NCBI GenBank assembly: GCA_020633335.1
Contig: JACKDU010000002.1
Span: forward strand, 682,001-746,000
Direction of reading: 5' to 3'
Origin: Myxococcales bacterium
GTDB taxonomy: Bacteria; Myxococcota_A; Polyangia; Nannocystales; Nannocystaceae
DNA length: 64,000 nucleotides
This document shows positions 1-8,924 of this stretch, in pieces. The position numbers and the translations under genes were made by a program. Below the pieces are notes generated by a model. It was given only the letters and a program-made list of their open reading frames with translations. It made no database searches and was not told where the DNA came from. Numbering within the stretch: the stretch's first letter is position 1; each line of letters opens with the position of its first letter.

Positions 1-356
1 AAGCAGAGGCCAGCCGCGACGGCCACGCTGATCATCCCGAGGATCGCCTCCAGGGTCACCAGGAGGTCGCCGTAGAGGGTCTGCGGGTACATCCGCCCGT
101 AGCCGATCGTCGCCATCGTCTGGACGCTGAAGAAGAAGGCGTCGCGCAGCGAGCCCGGCCGCGCCTCGGCGATCGCGTCGCCGCCCGCGAGGTAGAGGAG
201 CGCGAAGAAGAGGTTGACCACGAGGTAGGCCGCGGCGATCGAGCCGAGGAAGGCCGGCCACGAGAGGGTCATGAGGTGGTGGTAGAGATCGCGGAGGCGG
301 GCCGAGCGGACCCCCCGGCGAGTGACCACGACCTTGCCGCTGCGCACCGAGGCCAT
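1..356 (-). CDS. Inward-rectifier (KirBac-like) potassium channel, N-terminal part, cut by window edge
   Basis: Reading the minus strand from the ATG at 356 gives an open frame to the window edge. The first ~25 residues are basic, followed by a membrane helix (PAFLGSIAAAYLVVNLFFALLY), then a pore loop with the selectivity filter TIGYG (FFFSVQTMATIGYGRMYP) and the start of a second helix (LLVTLEAILGMI). TIGYG between two helices is the signature of K+-selective channels; the FFFSVQTMATIGYG context is typical of prokaryotic Kir channels. The cytoplasmic immunoglobulin-like domain lies beyond the window. A TATACT box sits 8 nt before the ATG. The gene is divergent from the acyl-CoA dehydrogenase at 423. 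Confidence 0.85.
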   Translation of the reverse strand, partial: MASVRSGKVVVTRRGVRSARLRDLYHHLMTLSWPAFLGSIAAAYLVVNLFFALLYLAGGDAIAEARPGSLRDAFFFSVQTMATIGYGRMYPQTLYGDLLVTLEAILGMISVAVAAGLC

Positions 357-364
357 CGCCGGCG

Positions 365-370
365 AGTATA
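365..370 (-). promoter_or_regulatory. -10-like box, probable leaderless promoter of the Kir channel gene
   Basis: On the minus strand TATACT is followed by 8 nt (CGCCGGCG) and the ATG at 356. There is no Shine-Dalgarno sequence in the gap. The spacing would put transcription start at or beside the start codon. Confidence 0.5.
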
Positions 371-400
371 CGCGGCTGGGCGCCGCCGCCGATCGCCTGG

Positions 401-406
401 TAGGAT
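401..406 (+). promoter_or_regulatory. -10-like box upstream of acyl-CoA dehydrogenase
   Basis: TAGGAT lies 16 nt before the ATG at 423. It has the same TAnnnT form as the other boxes but sits further from the start, so a short leader is likely. No clear -35 box was seen. Confidence 0.35.
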
Positions 407-422
407 CGCCCCCGAACCGACC

Positions 423-1633
423 ATGGACTTCTCGACCCCACCGGCGACCACCGAGCTCCTGGCGAAGATCCGCGGCTTCGTCGAGGAGCGCCTCCTGCCC
501 CGCGAGGCCACGATCCTCGGCCAGGGCTTCGCCGCCAGCGACGCTGAGCTCCAGGCGCTGCGCGCCGAGGTCAAGGCGCTCGGCCTCTGGGGGCCCCAGC
601 TGCCGACCTCGATCGGCGGCCTCGGCCTCTCGCTCCTCGATCACGGCCTGGTCTCCGAGCTCCTCGGCTACTCGCCGCTCGGCCACTACGTCTTCGGCGC
701 CCAGGCGCCCGACGCCGGCAACATCGAGATCCTCGAGAAGTACGGGACCCCGGCGCAGAGGGAGCGCTGGCTCGATCCCCTCGCCGCCGGCGAGATCCGC
801 TCGTGCTTCTCGATGACCGAGCCCGACAACGCCGGCTCCAACCCCACCCTCCTCGCCTGCGCCGCCCGCCGCGACGGCGACGAGTACGTGATCGACGGCC
901 GCAAGTGGTTCACGACCGCGGCCGACGGCGCCGCCTTTGCGATCGTCATGGCGATCACCGACCCCGAGGCCGAGGCCCACCGCCGGGCGACGATGATCAT
1001 CGTCCCGACCGACACGCCGGGCTTCCGCCTGGTCCGCAACATCTCGATCTTCGGCCACGCCGGCGGCGGCTACGACAGCCACGCCGAGATCGCCTACGAG
1101 GGCTGCCGGGTGCCGGCGACCAACCGCCTCGGCCCCGAGGGCGCCGGCTTCGTGATCGCCCAGGAGCGCCTCGGCCCCGGCCGGATCCACCACTGCATGC
1201 GCTGGCTCGGGATCTGCCGCCGCGCCTTCGACATGCTCTGCGCGCGCGCGAACGCGCGCGAGCTCGCGCCCGGTGAGCGCCTCGCCGACAAGCAGATCAT
1301 CCAGGCCTGGGTCGCCGAGTGCCGGGCGCGGATCGACGCCGCCCGCCTCCTGACCCTCCACGCCGCGTGGACGATCGACAACCACGGCTTCCAGGCCGCG
1401 CGCGAGTCCGTCTCGCTGATCAAGTTCCACGTCGCCGAGGTCCTCGGCGAGGTCCTCGACCGGGCGATCCAGGCCCACGGCGCCCTCGGGATCACCGACG
1501 ACACCGTCCTCTCCTTCTTCTACACCCGCGAGCGCGGCGCCCGGATCTACGACGGCCCCGACGAGGTCCACAAGATGGTCGTCGCCCGCCGGATCCTCTC
1601 CGGCTACCGCCGCCGGGCCGCCGGAGGTGGGAA

Positions 1634-1637
<4 letters not shown>
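423..1637 (+). CDS. Acyl-CoA dehydrogenase (ACAD10/11-like)
   Basis: This 404-residue protein is a full-length FAD-dependent acyl-CoA dehydrogenase, catalysing alpha,beta-desaturation of acyl-CoA. The N-terminal helical domain is followed by the FAD/substrate motifs CFSMTEPDNAGSNP and IDGRKWFTTAADGA, and the C-terminal domain ends with RIYDGPDEVHKMVVARRIL, a form common in the ACAD10/11 branch. The ATG at 423 was chosen because homologues start just before the helical domain; the frame stays open upstream to 276 but encodes Arg-rich sequence. The next gene starts at GTG 1634, overlapping this stop, and encodes the phosphotransferase that is fused to ACAD in animal ACAD10/11. This suggests a joint role in degrading 4-hydroxy acids. 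Confidence 0.93.
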
Positions 1638-2707
<1,070 letters not shown>

Positions 2708-2865
2708 GTCCGCCACCGCGCTCCTCATCGCCGTCCGCGGCTCGCGGAGCGCTCGCCGCGAGGGCCCTGCCCCACGACTGGACGCGCTCACCGGGCGCGA
2801 GCGCGGCCGCACCGCGCGACGGCCAGGCCGGTGCGCATCGCCGTAACCTCGCGCGGCCGACGGCG

Positions 2866-2871
2866 TATCCC
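2866..2871 (+). promoter_or_regulatory. -10-like box (TATCCC) five bases before a start codon
   Basis: TATCCC is followed by CCGGC and the ATG at 2877, with no SD sequence between them. It is an imperfect member of the TAnnnT boxes seen close to other starts in the window. Confidence 0.3.
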
Positions 2872-2876
2872 CCGGC

Positions 2877-3581
2877 ATGCACGTGATCTCGCCACCTCGC
2901 CCGCTCCTCTTCGCCGCCCTCCTCTTCGCCGCCTGCGCGGGCGACGACGGCGAGAGCGCGGGCGACGACGGCGAGAGCAGCACGACCTCGGCGTCGACCA
3001 GCCAGGGCACGACGGGCGCCGAGACCGACGGCACCTCGACGAGCGGCGCCGACTCGAGCGGGTCGACGGGCACCTCGTCGGAGGCGACCTCGACGGGCGG
3101 CAGCAGCGGCTCGACCACCTCGTCGACCGGCGACGCCTCGACCTCGACCGGCGACAACACGACCGGCGTGGACCCCGACCAGATCCCGCCCGTCGACTCG
3201 GTCGACGCGCTCCTGGCCTGGTTGGAGGGCGAATCATACACCAGCTGGCACGCCGAGTCAGGGATCCACGCGTCGGCCGGACCGCACGGCGGCCAGGTCC
3301 GCACCTTCATCAACGACGCGCTCTTCGACTCGCTCGATCAGGGCCAAAGCGCCCACCCGGCCGGCGCGACCGCGATCAAGGAGCTCTGGGGCGACGGCCA
3401 GATGCGGATCGGCTGGGCGGTCGAGGTCAAGGTGCAGCCGGAGAGCGCCGGCGGCAACGGCTGGTACTGGTACGAGAAGATCGACATGACCGAGTACGGC
3501 GGCGACCTCGGTGTCGGCCTCTGCACCGGTTGCCACGGGGGCGGCATCGACTACGTGCTGACGCCCTTCCCGCTGCAATAG
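2877..3581 (+). CDS. Lipoprotein with Ser/Thr-rich linker and a C-terminal CxxCH haem motif
   Basis: This 234-residue protein opens with a signal peptide and lipobox (LLFAAC, Cys20), followed by a ~80-residue linker rich in Ser, Thr, Gly and Asp, the style of Nannocystaceae surface lipoproteins. The folded part (from about residue 100) has no domain I recognise. It ends with GLCTGCHGGG (Cys216, Cys219, His220), a single c-type haem attachment motif only 14 residues from the C terminus. The protein is probably exported and anchored in a membrane. The haem assignment rests on CTGCH alone; metal binding without haem is also possible. Confidence 0.75.
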   Translation: MHVISPPRPLLFAALLFAACAGDDGESAGDDGESSTTSASTSQGTTGAETDGTSTSGADSSGSTGTSSEATSTGGSSGSTTSSTGDASTSTGDNTTGVDPDQIPPVDSVDALLAWLEGESYTSWHAESGIHASAGPHGGQVRTFINDALFDSLDQGQSAHPAGATAIKELWGDGQMRIGWAVEVKVQPESAGGNGWYWYEKIDMTEYGGDLGVGLCTGCHGGGIDYVLTPFPLQ

Positions 3582-3806
3582 CGCCCCTCGCGGCGCCGCG
3601 CCGCACCACGCCGCGAACGTCGCCTCTCCCGCAGGAAAAATTGCTGCTAGTGTAGAGGACGGCGAGCGGGTCGCTCGCCAGGGGGCCCAAAGTTCTACCT
3701 ACATTTTGTTCAACCAGGGAGCCGCCCCTGATCGCGGGCGCGCAGGCTCGTCCGACGAGAAGCCCGATGCGAGCAATGTGGCACCCACCTACTGCGTGTA
3801 GGGGTT

Positions 3807-4016
3807 GAAGTGCCGGCCACCCACGAGCGACCCGCCCGCCATCCTTTTTCCGCCGCACCGACGACCGCCTCCGCTTGCGAGTCGAAGTGCCGGCCACCCA
3901 CGAGCGACCCGCCCGCCAACCTTTTCAAGCCCCGCACCGACGACCGCCTCCGCTCGCCGGTCGAAGTGCCGGCCATCCTCCGAGCGACCCGCCTCCGCTT
4001 GCGAGTCGAAGTGCCG
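3807..4016. repeat. Degenerate 77-79 bp tandem repeat, about 2.7 copies
   Basis: Units start with GAAGTGCCGGCCA at 3807, 3884 and 3963, with a stub GAAGTGCCG at 4008. Unit 1 is 77 bp and unit 2 is 79 bp; they share GAAGTGCCGGCCACCCACG and GCACCGACGACCGCCTCCGC. Unit 3 is a 45-bp internally deleted copy. Spacing and divergence do not fit a CRISPR array. Confidence 0.7.
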
Positions 4017-4103
4017 TGACGCGAGCAGCCGCGTCAGCGCCCCGCCATGCGAACGGCGCCTGCATGCGGCTCCCTCCCAAGCGAAGGCGGAGGAGCCGCT
4101 CAA

Positions 4104-4207
4104 GCGGGGTCCAGGGGCCCTCGAGAGCGAGTCGCGCAGGGCGTTCGTCGACGAAGTCGACGGGCGACCGAGCACCTGTGTGAGCGACGAGGGCCCCTGG
4201 GCCCCGC
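4104..4207. repeat. 20-bp inverted repeats flanking a 64-bp core
   Basis: Left arm 4104-4123 (GCGGGGTCCAGGGGCCCTCG) and right arm 4188-4207 are reverse complements with a single mismatch. The core contains a 12-bp palindrome TTCGTCGACGAA at 4144-4155. No transposase gene and no obvious target-site duplication are present. It could be a MITE-like remnant, a cruciform site or a large RNA hairpin downstream of gltX. Confidence 0.6.
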
Positions 4208-4294
4208 GCCCCGCGACCACCTCCACCTCGCCCCGCTCTCACGGCCTTCGAACGTGGCCTCGCCCCGTCCGCGACCCACCGCGCACCCCCGCCC

Positions 4295-5785
4295 CTACCA
4301 GTCCGCGACCCCACCCAGCACGCCGATCAGATCCCGAATCCGCAACCGACAGCGATCCTTCCCGCAGATCGCCATCGTATCGAAGAGCGGCGGCGCAGCC
4401 GTCCGCCCCGTCACCGCGATCCGCAGCAGCGTGAAGAGATCCTTCGCCTTCCACCCGCTCCGCTCGCAGAACCCCCGCGAGAACGCCTCGAGCGCCGCCG
4501 CCTCAAACGTTCGAGCCGCCGGATCGCGCTCGATCTCCTCGGCGAAGCGCTCGAGCACGTCGATCACGTCCTGCCGGCTCCGCTTCTTGATCTTCACCTT
4601 GTCGAGGACCGGCCCGTAGTCGACCTCCGCCCCGAAGGCGAACGAGATGTAGGGCACCACGTCATCGAGCCGGGCGATCCGCTCCTTCGCGTGGAAGAGG
4701 AGCGCCCTCAGTCGCTCGGGCGCGAGCGTCGTCTCCAGCAGGCGGCGGTGGAGGGTGTCGACGTCCATCGCCCGGATGTCGGCGCCGTTGAACGCGTCGA
4801 GCTTGGCGGCGTCGAAGACCGGCCCGCCCGCGCTCACCTTCGACCACTCGAAGGCGGTGATCATCTCGTCGAGGGTGAAGCGCTCGCGGTCGTCGCCCAT
4901 CGAGAAGCCGAGCGTCGCCATGAAGTTGAGGAGCGTCTCCGGCAGGTAGCCGAGGTCGCGGTAGTGGAAGATCGACACCGGGTTCTTCCGCTTCGAGAGC
5001 TTCGAGCGGTCGGTGTTGCGGAGGAGCCCGAGGTGGAAGAAGCAGGGCTCCTCCCAGCCGAAGGCCCGGTAGAGGAGCACATGCTTCGGCGTCGAGGTGA
5101 TCCACTCCTCGCCGCGGATCACGTGGGTGATCCCCATCAGGTGATCGTCGACGACGTTGGCGAGGTGGTAGGTCGGGAAGCCGTCCGACTTGACCAGCAC
5201 CTGGTCGTCGATCTGCTCGTTCTGGAAGCCGATCGTCTCCTGCCGGAGGTGATCGAAGAAGGAGGTCTCGCCCTCGCTCGGCACCCGGAGGCGGACCACG
5301 TGGGCCTCGCCGTCGGCCGCCCGCCGCGCGCCCTCGTCGGGGCTGAGCGCGCGACAATGCCCGTCGTAGCCGAGGTGCGACGCCTTCGCCTCGATCTGCT
5401 CGCGCCGGAGCGCGTCGAGGCGCTCACGGGTGCAGAAGCAGCGATAGGCGTGGCCGCCGTCGAGGAGCCGCTGGACGTGCGCCTGGTAGATCCCGAGGCG
5501 CTCGGACTGGCGGTAGGGCCCGTGGGGCCCGCCGACGTCCGGCCCCTCTTCCCACTCGAAACCGAGCCAGCGGAGCGCCTCGAGGATCGCGGCCTCGCTG
5601 CTCGCGGTCGAGCGCTCCTGGTCGGTGTCCTCGATCCGGAGGACGAAGCGCCCGCCGTACTTGCGGGCGAAGACGAAGTTGAAGAGGGCGATGTAGGCGG
5701 TGCCGACGTGGGGATCGCCGGTCGGGCTCGGGGCGATCCGGACCCGCGGAGGCAGCCGCCCGGGCGGAGTGGTTGACTCGCGCAT
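4295..5785 (-). CDS. gltX: Glutamyl-tRNA synthetase
   Basis: This 496-residue class I synthetase charges tRNA-Glu. It shows the HIGH-type signature (RIAPSPTGDPHVGTAYIALFNF), the RFVLRIEDTDQERS segment, a CFCTRE segment, and the KMSKS loop in the form KLSKRKNPVS. The length is normal for bacterial GltX. Start ATG 5785 places the HIGH loop about 25 residues in; the frame extends to 6007 but that part is antisense to the next gene. It is divergent from the chemoreceptor-like gene at 5835. No paralogue is in the window, so whether it is discriminating or also charges tRNA-Gln cannot be told. Confidence 0.96.
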   Translation of the reverse strand: MRESTTPPGRLPPRVRIAPSPTGDPHVGTAYIALFNFVFARKYGGRFVLRIEDTDQERSTASSEAAILEALRWLGFEWEEGPDVGGPHGPYRQSERLGIYQAHVQRLLDGGHAYRCFCTRERLDALRREQIEAKASHLGYDGHCRALSPDEGARRAADGEAHVVRLRVPSEGETSFFDHLRQETIGFQNEQIDDQVLVKSDGFPTYHLANVVDDHLMGITHVIRGEEWITSTPKHVLLYRAFGWEEPCFFHLGLLRNTDRSKLSKRKNPVSIFHYRDLGYLPETLLNFMATLGFSMGDDRERFTLDEMITAFEWSKVSAGGPVFDAAKLDAFNGADIRAMDVDTLHRRLLETTLAPERLRALLFHAKERIARLDDVVPYISFAFGAEVDYGPVLDKVKIKKRSRQDVIDVLERFAEEIERDPAARTFEAAALEAFSRGFCERSGWKAKDLFTLLRIAVTGRTAAPPLFDTMAICGKDRCRLRIRDLIGVLGGVADW

Positions 5786-5820
5786 GCGCGTGTCCCTACC
5801 ACAGAGGCCCGAGACATGGT

Positions 5821-5826
5821 TAGACT
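5821..5826 (+). promoter_or_regulatory. -10-like box, probable leaderless promoter
   Basis: TAGACT is followed by 8 nt and GTG 5835, with no SD sequence. This favours GTG 5835 over the upstream in-frame ATG at 5784, which would overlap the start of divergent gltX. Confidence 0.5.
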
Positions 5827-5834
5827 CGGGTCGC

Positions 5835-6617
5835 GTGAGCGAAGTGACGAGCGGGAATGAGGCCATTGACGCGATCTGGTCGGTGTTGCGCCGACGGATC
5901 CTCGAGCGCGGCGTGGCGGCGACCGAGCTCTGCGCCCGGATGCTCCACGAGCTCGGGCCCCTGAGCCGCCACGAGGGCGAGCTGCGGGCGGGGAACCAGC
6001 GCCTCAACGGCGACGAGCGACACCTCGCGCCGATCGCCCGCGCGACCAGCCTCGGCTTCGCGCTCTACCTCGGCAACCGCCGGATCGCCGCGACCTCGAT
6101 CCTCGACGCCGGCCGCGCCCCGCCGATCGACGCCTTCGCCGACGCCGAGCTCGTCGACGTCGTCCTCCGCCGCCGCGAGGTCTACAAGGGCACGCTCGTC
6201 CGCGGCGACGCCTCCTACCTCGTGGTCGCCCGCCCGCTCATGGCCAGCGAGCACGCCGGCGACAACACGCCGGTCGGCATGATCGAGGCCTTCCAGGACG
6301 AGCGCGCCTACTACGAGATCCTCGCGGTCGCGGCCAAGCAGCGCGCGGCCGCCCGCGATCTCGAGCAGGACGCCTGGGCCGACGGCATGACCTCGGTCGG
6401 CGACTTCCTCGACGACGTCGCCCGCCGCCTCCAGCTCCTCGCCCTCAACGGCAACATCATCGCCGCCCAGGCCGGCGAGCACGGGCGCGCGTTCCGCGTG
6501 GTCTGCCGCGAGCTCGGCACCCTCGCCGATCGCGCGCGGGCGACCGTCACCGACGTCCGAAAGCTCCTCCTGGCGATGGGCCACGAGGGGGGCGACGAGG
6601 GGGCCGGCTCGCCCTGA
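5835..6617 (+). CDS. Soluble chemoreceptor-like protein with MCP hairpin-tip sequence
   Basis: This 260-residue protein has no membrane helix. The middle part (SLGFALYLGNRRIAATSILD... YLVVARPLMA) resembles a single Cache-type sensor domain as found in chemoreceptors. The C-terminal part carries LALNGNIIAAQAGEHGRAFR followed by VVCRELGTLADRA, which closely matches the conserved signalling tip of methyl-accepting chemotaxis proteins (LALNAxIEAARAGExGRGFAVVAxEVRxLA). The coiled coil around the tip is very short, so it would be a minimal cytoplasmic receptor or a kinase decoy. GTG 5835 was chosen from the TAGACT box. Role in chemotaxis is inference; no che genes are nearby. Confidence 0.75.
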   Translation: MSEVTSGNEAIDAIWSVLRRRILERGVAATELCARMLHELGPLSRHEGELRAGNQRLNGDERHLAPIARATSLGFALYLGNRRIAATSILDAGRAPPIDAFADAELVDVVLRRREVYKGTLVRGDASYLVVARPLMASEHAGDNTPVGMIEAFQDERAYYEILAVAAKQRAAARDLEQDAWADGMTSVGDFLDDVARRLQLLALNGNIIAAQAGEHGRAFRVVCRELGTLADRARATVTDVRKLLLAMGHEGGDEGAGSP

Positions 6618-6974
6618 GCCTGGCCGATCGCACAGCCCCGCCGACCCTCCGATCTCCCCGCGGCAGCGATCGCCGGCCACCGCTTGCGCCTACAACAATG
6701 GCCCAGGAGCGCGAATTTCCCGGCCTGGCGGTCGTTCTGGGGCCCCCGCGCCGGCCCACGAGAGGGCCGGCGGAGGACCGCCGCGGACCCCCCGGGCCGG
6801 CCTCTCTCGGTTTTTGATCTGTATTTTCGCCGCTTCTGGTGCTATTCGGTGACCGCATGGTGCGCGCCGGAGAACGCAATTCCCCCGCACGCCCCAGCAA
6901 TGGCGGTCTTTGCCCCATGAATCGGCGGAGCCGCGTGACCGACCCAACCACGATCCAGGGTTCGGAGATTGGCT
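6618..6974. other. 357-base intergenic region with terminator and AT-richer upstream segment
   Basis: The region holds an intrinsic-terminator-like hairpin (6759-6815) and then an AT-richer stretch (about 6811-6850) that probably contains the promoter for the gene at 6975, although no -35/-10 pair can be fixed with confidence. No coding sequence is supported. Confidence 0.5.
6759..6815 (+). terminator. Intrinsic terminator-like hairpin with T-run
   Basis: CGAGAGGGCCGGC (6759-6771) pairs with GCCGGCCTCTCTCG (6796-6809) with one bulged base, followed by GG and TTTTT (6811-6815). A competing smaller hairpin (6750-6757 with 6764-6771) shares the left arm. It lies about 140 nt after the gene ending at 6617. 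The two mutually exclusive stems could form an attenuator, but that is speculation. Confidence 0.6.
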
Positions 6975-8423
6975 ATGGATCAGATCTTCGAGAGCCACTT
7001 CGGCGGTAACCAGAGCTCCAACGGCGGCGAGGTCGAGGCCTACTGCTCGAAATGCCGCACGGACACCACCCACGTCATCCTCGAGAGCTACGGCAACGAG
7101 ATCCGGCGGGTTCAGTGCAGCGTCTGCAGCGACGCGCATGCCTTCAAGACCCCGCGGGGCCGCGAAGATGAGAGCCCAGAGCCGATCAGCGTCCGCAAGA
7201 AGACCGTCAAGAAGCTCTCGTGGCTCGACGCGGTCAACTCGCTCGACGCCGAGGACGCGGTCCGCTACAGCCCCAAGGCCGCCCTCCATCACCACCAGAT
7301 CGTCGTTCACCCGACCTTCGGGATCGGCTATGTCAGCGAGCTCCTCGGCGACCAGAAAGCCGAGGTCACGTTCCGTAACGACATGCCCCGAACCCTGATC
7401 CACGGGCGCGGCGAGACCCCCGAGGAGCTCGAGGCGGAGAAGGTCCCGGCCGAGGAGGTCCAACAGCTCCTCGGGCTCGAGCTCGGACCCACGCCGGAGC
7501 AGCTCGCCGCGGAGCGCGAGAAGCGCATCGCCGAGGAGGAGGCCGAGAAGGCCCGCAAGCGCGAGGAGCAGCGCCTGGCCCAGGAGGCCGCGCGTGCGGC
7601 GCGTGCGGCCGAGCGTGAGGCCAAGCGCCTCGAGCGCGAGGCCGAGCGCGACGCCAAGCGCCTCGAGCGCGAGGCCGAGAAGGTGCGCAAGGAAGAGGAG
7701 CGAGCCGCCGCCAAGGCCCAGCGCGAGGAGGCCCGCGAGGCCGAGAAGGAGCGCAAGGTCAAGGAGCGCGAGCGCGCCAAGGCGGACCGCGAGGCCGAGA
7801 AGAAGCGCAAGGCCGAGTCCAAGAAGCGCGACGCCGAGAAGGCCCGCAAGGCCAAGGACGCCGAGAAGGCCCGCAAGGCCAAGGACGCTGAGAAGGCCCG
7901 CAAGGCCAAGGACGCCGAGAAGGCTCGCAAGGCCAAGGACGCCGAGAAGGCTCGCAAGGCCAAGGACGCCGAGAAGGCCCGCAAGGCCAAGGACGCCGAG
8001 AAGGCCCGCAAGGCCAAGGACGCCGCCAAGAAGAAGGCTGCCACCAAGAAGGCCGCCCCCAAGAAGACGGCCGCCAAGAAGCCCGCGACCAAGAAGGCCG
8101 CCAAGAAGACGGCCGCCAAGAAGGCCGCTCCCAAGAAGACGGCCGCCAAGAAGGCCGCTCCCAAGAAGGCCGCCAAGAAGTCAGCCGCCAAGAAGACGGC
8201 CAAGAAGGCCGCTCCCAAGAAGGCTGCCCCCAAGAAGGCTGCCCCCAAGAAGGCCGCCCCCAAGAAGGCCGCTCCCAAGAAGGCCGCTCCCAAGAAGGCC
8301 GCCCCCAAGAAGGCTGCCCCCAAGAAGGCTGCCCCCAAGAAGGCCGCCCCCAAGAAGGCTGCCCCCAAGAAGGCCGCCCCCAAGAAGGCCGCCAAGAAGC
8401 CCGCAGGCAAGAAGAAGAAGTAG
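6975..8423 (+). CDS. Zinc-ribbon protein with long coiled coil and histone-H1-like Lys/Ala/Pro tail
   Basis: This 482-residue protein has three parts. The N-terminus is a zinc ribbon (YCSKCRTDTTHVI ... RVQCSVCSDAHAF, two CxxC pairs) followed by a globular segment HPTFGIGYVSELLGDQKAEV. Residues ~150-285 are a charged coiled coil. A seven-fold 9-residue repeat (AEKARKAKD) then leads into ~125 residues of AAPKK/AAKK repeats like eukaryotic H1 and bacterial H1-like tails. The expected role is DNA or nucleic-acid binding and chromosome compaction. ATG 6975 is preceded by GGAG at 6964-6967. Repeat number is likely variable between strains because the DNA repeats are nearly perfect. Confidence 0.8.
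   Translation: MDQIFESHFGGNQSSNGGEVEAYCSKCRTDTTHVILESYGNEIRRVQCSVCSDAHAFKTPRGREDESPEPISVRKKTVKKLSWLDAVNSLDAEDAVRYSPKAALHHHQIVVHPTFGIGYVSELLGDQKAEVTFRNDMPRTLIHGRGETPEELEAEKVPAEEVQQLLGLELGPTPEQLAAEREKRIAEEEAEKARKREEQRLAQEAARAARAAEREAKRLEREAERDAKRLEREAEKVRKEEERAAAKAQREEAREAEKERKVKERERAKADREAEKKRKAESKKRDAEKARKAKDAEKARKAKDAEKARKAKDAEKARKAKDAEKARKAKDAEKARKAKDAEKARKAKDAAKKKAATKKAAPKKTAAKKPATKKAAKKTAAKKAAPKKTAAKKAAPKKAAKKSAAKKTAKKAAPKKAAPKKAAPKKAAPKKAAPKKAAPKKAAPKKAAPKKAAPKKAAPKKAAPKKAAPKKAAKKPAGKKKK
7833..8021 (+). repeat. Seven tandem 27-bp in-frame repeats
   Basis: Each unit encodes AEKARKAKD; units begin at 7833, 7860, 7887, 7914, 7941, 7968 and 7995 and differ only at a few synonymous positions. 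They sit inside the zinc-ribbon/H1-like gene. Confidence 0.9.
8022..8402 (+). repeat. Tandem 15-bp repeats encoding AAPKK
   Basis: The 3' part of the gene at 6975 consists of GCCGCCCCCAAGAAG-type 15-bp units, with interspersed GCCAAGAAG variants, encoding AAPKK and AAKK. Near-identity between neighbouring units suggests slippage or unequal recombination. Confidence 0.8.
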
Positions 8424-8487
8424 CCCGTCCGCCCGGACACCCGCAGCGGCCGCGCCTCGGCGTCGGCCGCTGCGTCGCGAAGAGACC

Positions 8488-8859
8488 TCAGGCGCCGCGG
8501 ACGAGCCGCGCCAGCGCGACCCCGGCGAGGACGCAGAGGACCCCGCCGATCAAGTGGACCCCGAGCTGGATCGCCAGGAGCCCCCAGCGGCCCGCGCCGG
8601 CGATGTTGACGGTCAGGAGCGCGAAGGCGCTGTAGGTCGTGAAGCCGCCGAGGAGGCCGGTGAGGAGCGCCACCCGCCAGACCCCGTCGGGGAGGAGCGC
8701 CGAGCCGAAGCCGATCGCCAGCGAGCCGAGGAGGTTGGCCGCGAGGATCCCGGCGTTCGGCAGGTGGGGCGCGCAGAGGAGATCGACCCAGCGTCCGAGG
8801 AGGAGCCGGAAGCAGGCGCCGGTCCCGCCCGCGACGAAGACCGCGATCAGCTCAAGCAC
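8488..8859 (-). CDS. crcB: Fluoride exporter CrcB/Fluc
   Basis: This is a ~123-residue, four-helix membrane protein of the Fluc family, which exports fluoride as a dual-topology dimer. It shows VFVAGGTGACFRLLLGR at the start, GILAANLLGS in helix 2 and GGFTTYSAF in helix 3, the hallmark Phe-box region. GTG 8859 was chosen because MLELIAVFVAGGTG aligns with the beginning of E. coli CrcB and GGCGGA precedes it; an in-frame GTG at 8892 adds 11 residues. No fluoride riboswitch was seen in the 65 nt before the divergent gene at 8925. Confidence 0.93.
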   Translation of the reverse strand: MLELIAVFVAGGTGACFRLLLGRWVDLLCAPHLPNAGILAANLLGSLAIGFGSALLPDGVWRVALLTGLLGGFTTYSAFALLTVNIAGAGRWGLLAIQLGVHLIGGVLCVLAGVALARLVRGA

Positions 8860-8924
8860 CGTCGATCCGCCGCTCGCTTGTCCACAGCCCACGGATAGCG
8901 CACGCTAGCCCCGACGAGCAAGCG

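Larger units (their letters stand above)
3582..4294. other. 713-base non-coding block with tandem and inverted repeats
   Basis: No convincing gene lies here. Short frames on both strands are Arg/Pro/Ser-rich and have no start context. The block has a relatively AT-rich segment (3640-3720) with an 8-bp perfect hairpin GGCGAGCG-GGT-CGCTCGCC at 3661-3679, degenerate tandem repeats (3807-4016), a 7-bp hairpin (4017-4036) and a 104-bp inverted-repeat element (4104-4207). It lies downstream of both flanking convergent genes. Confidence 0.6.

Noticed and set aside
3807..4016. Possible CRISPR array
   Set aside because: Units are 77-79 bp with conserved content throughout, one is internally deleted, and no unique spacers or cas genes are present.
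8860..8924. Fluoride riboswitch before crcB
   Set aside because: Only 65 nt separate crcB from the divergent gene and the conserved pseudoknot sequence elements are not recognisable.
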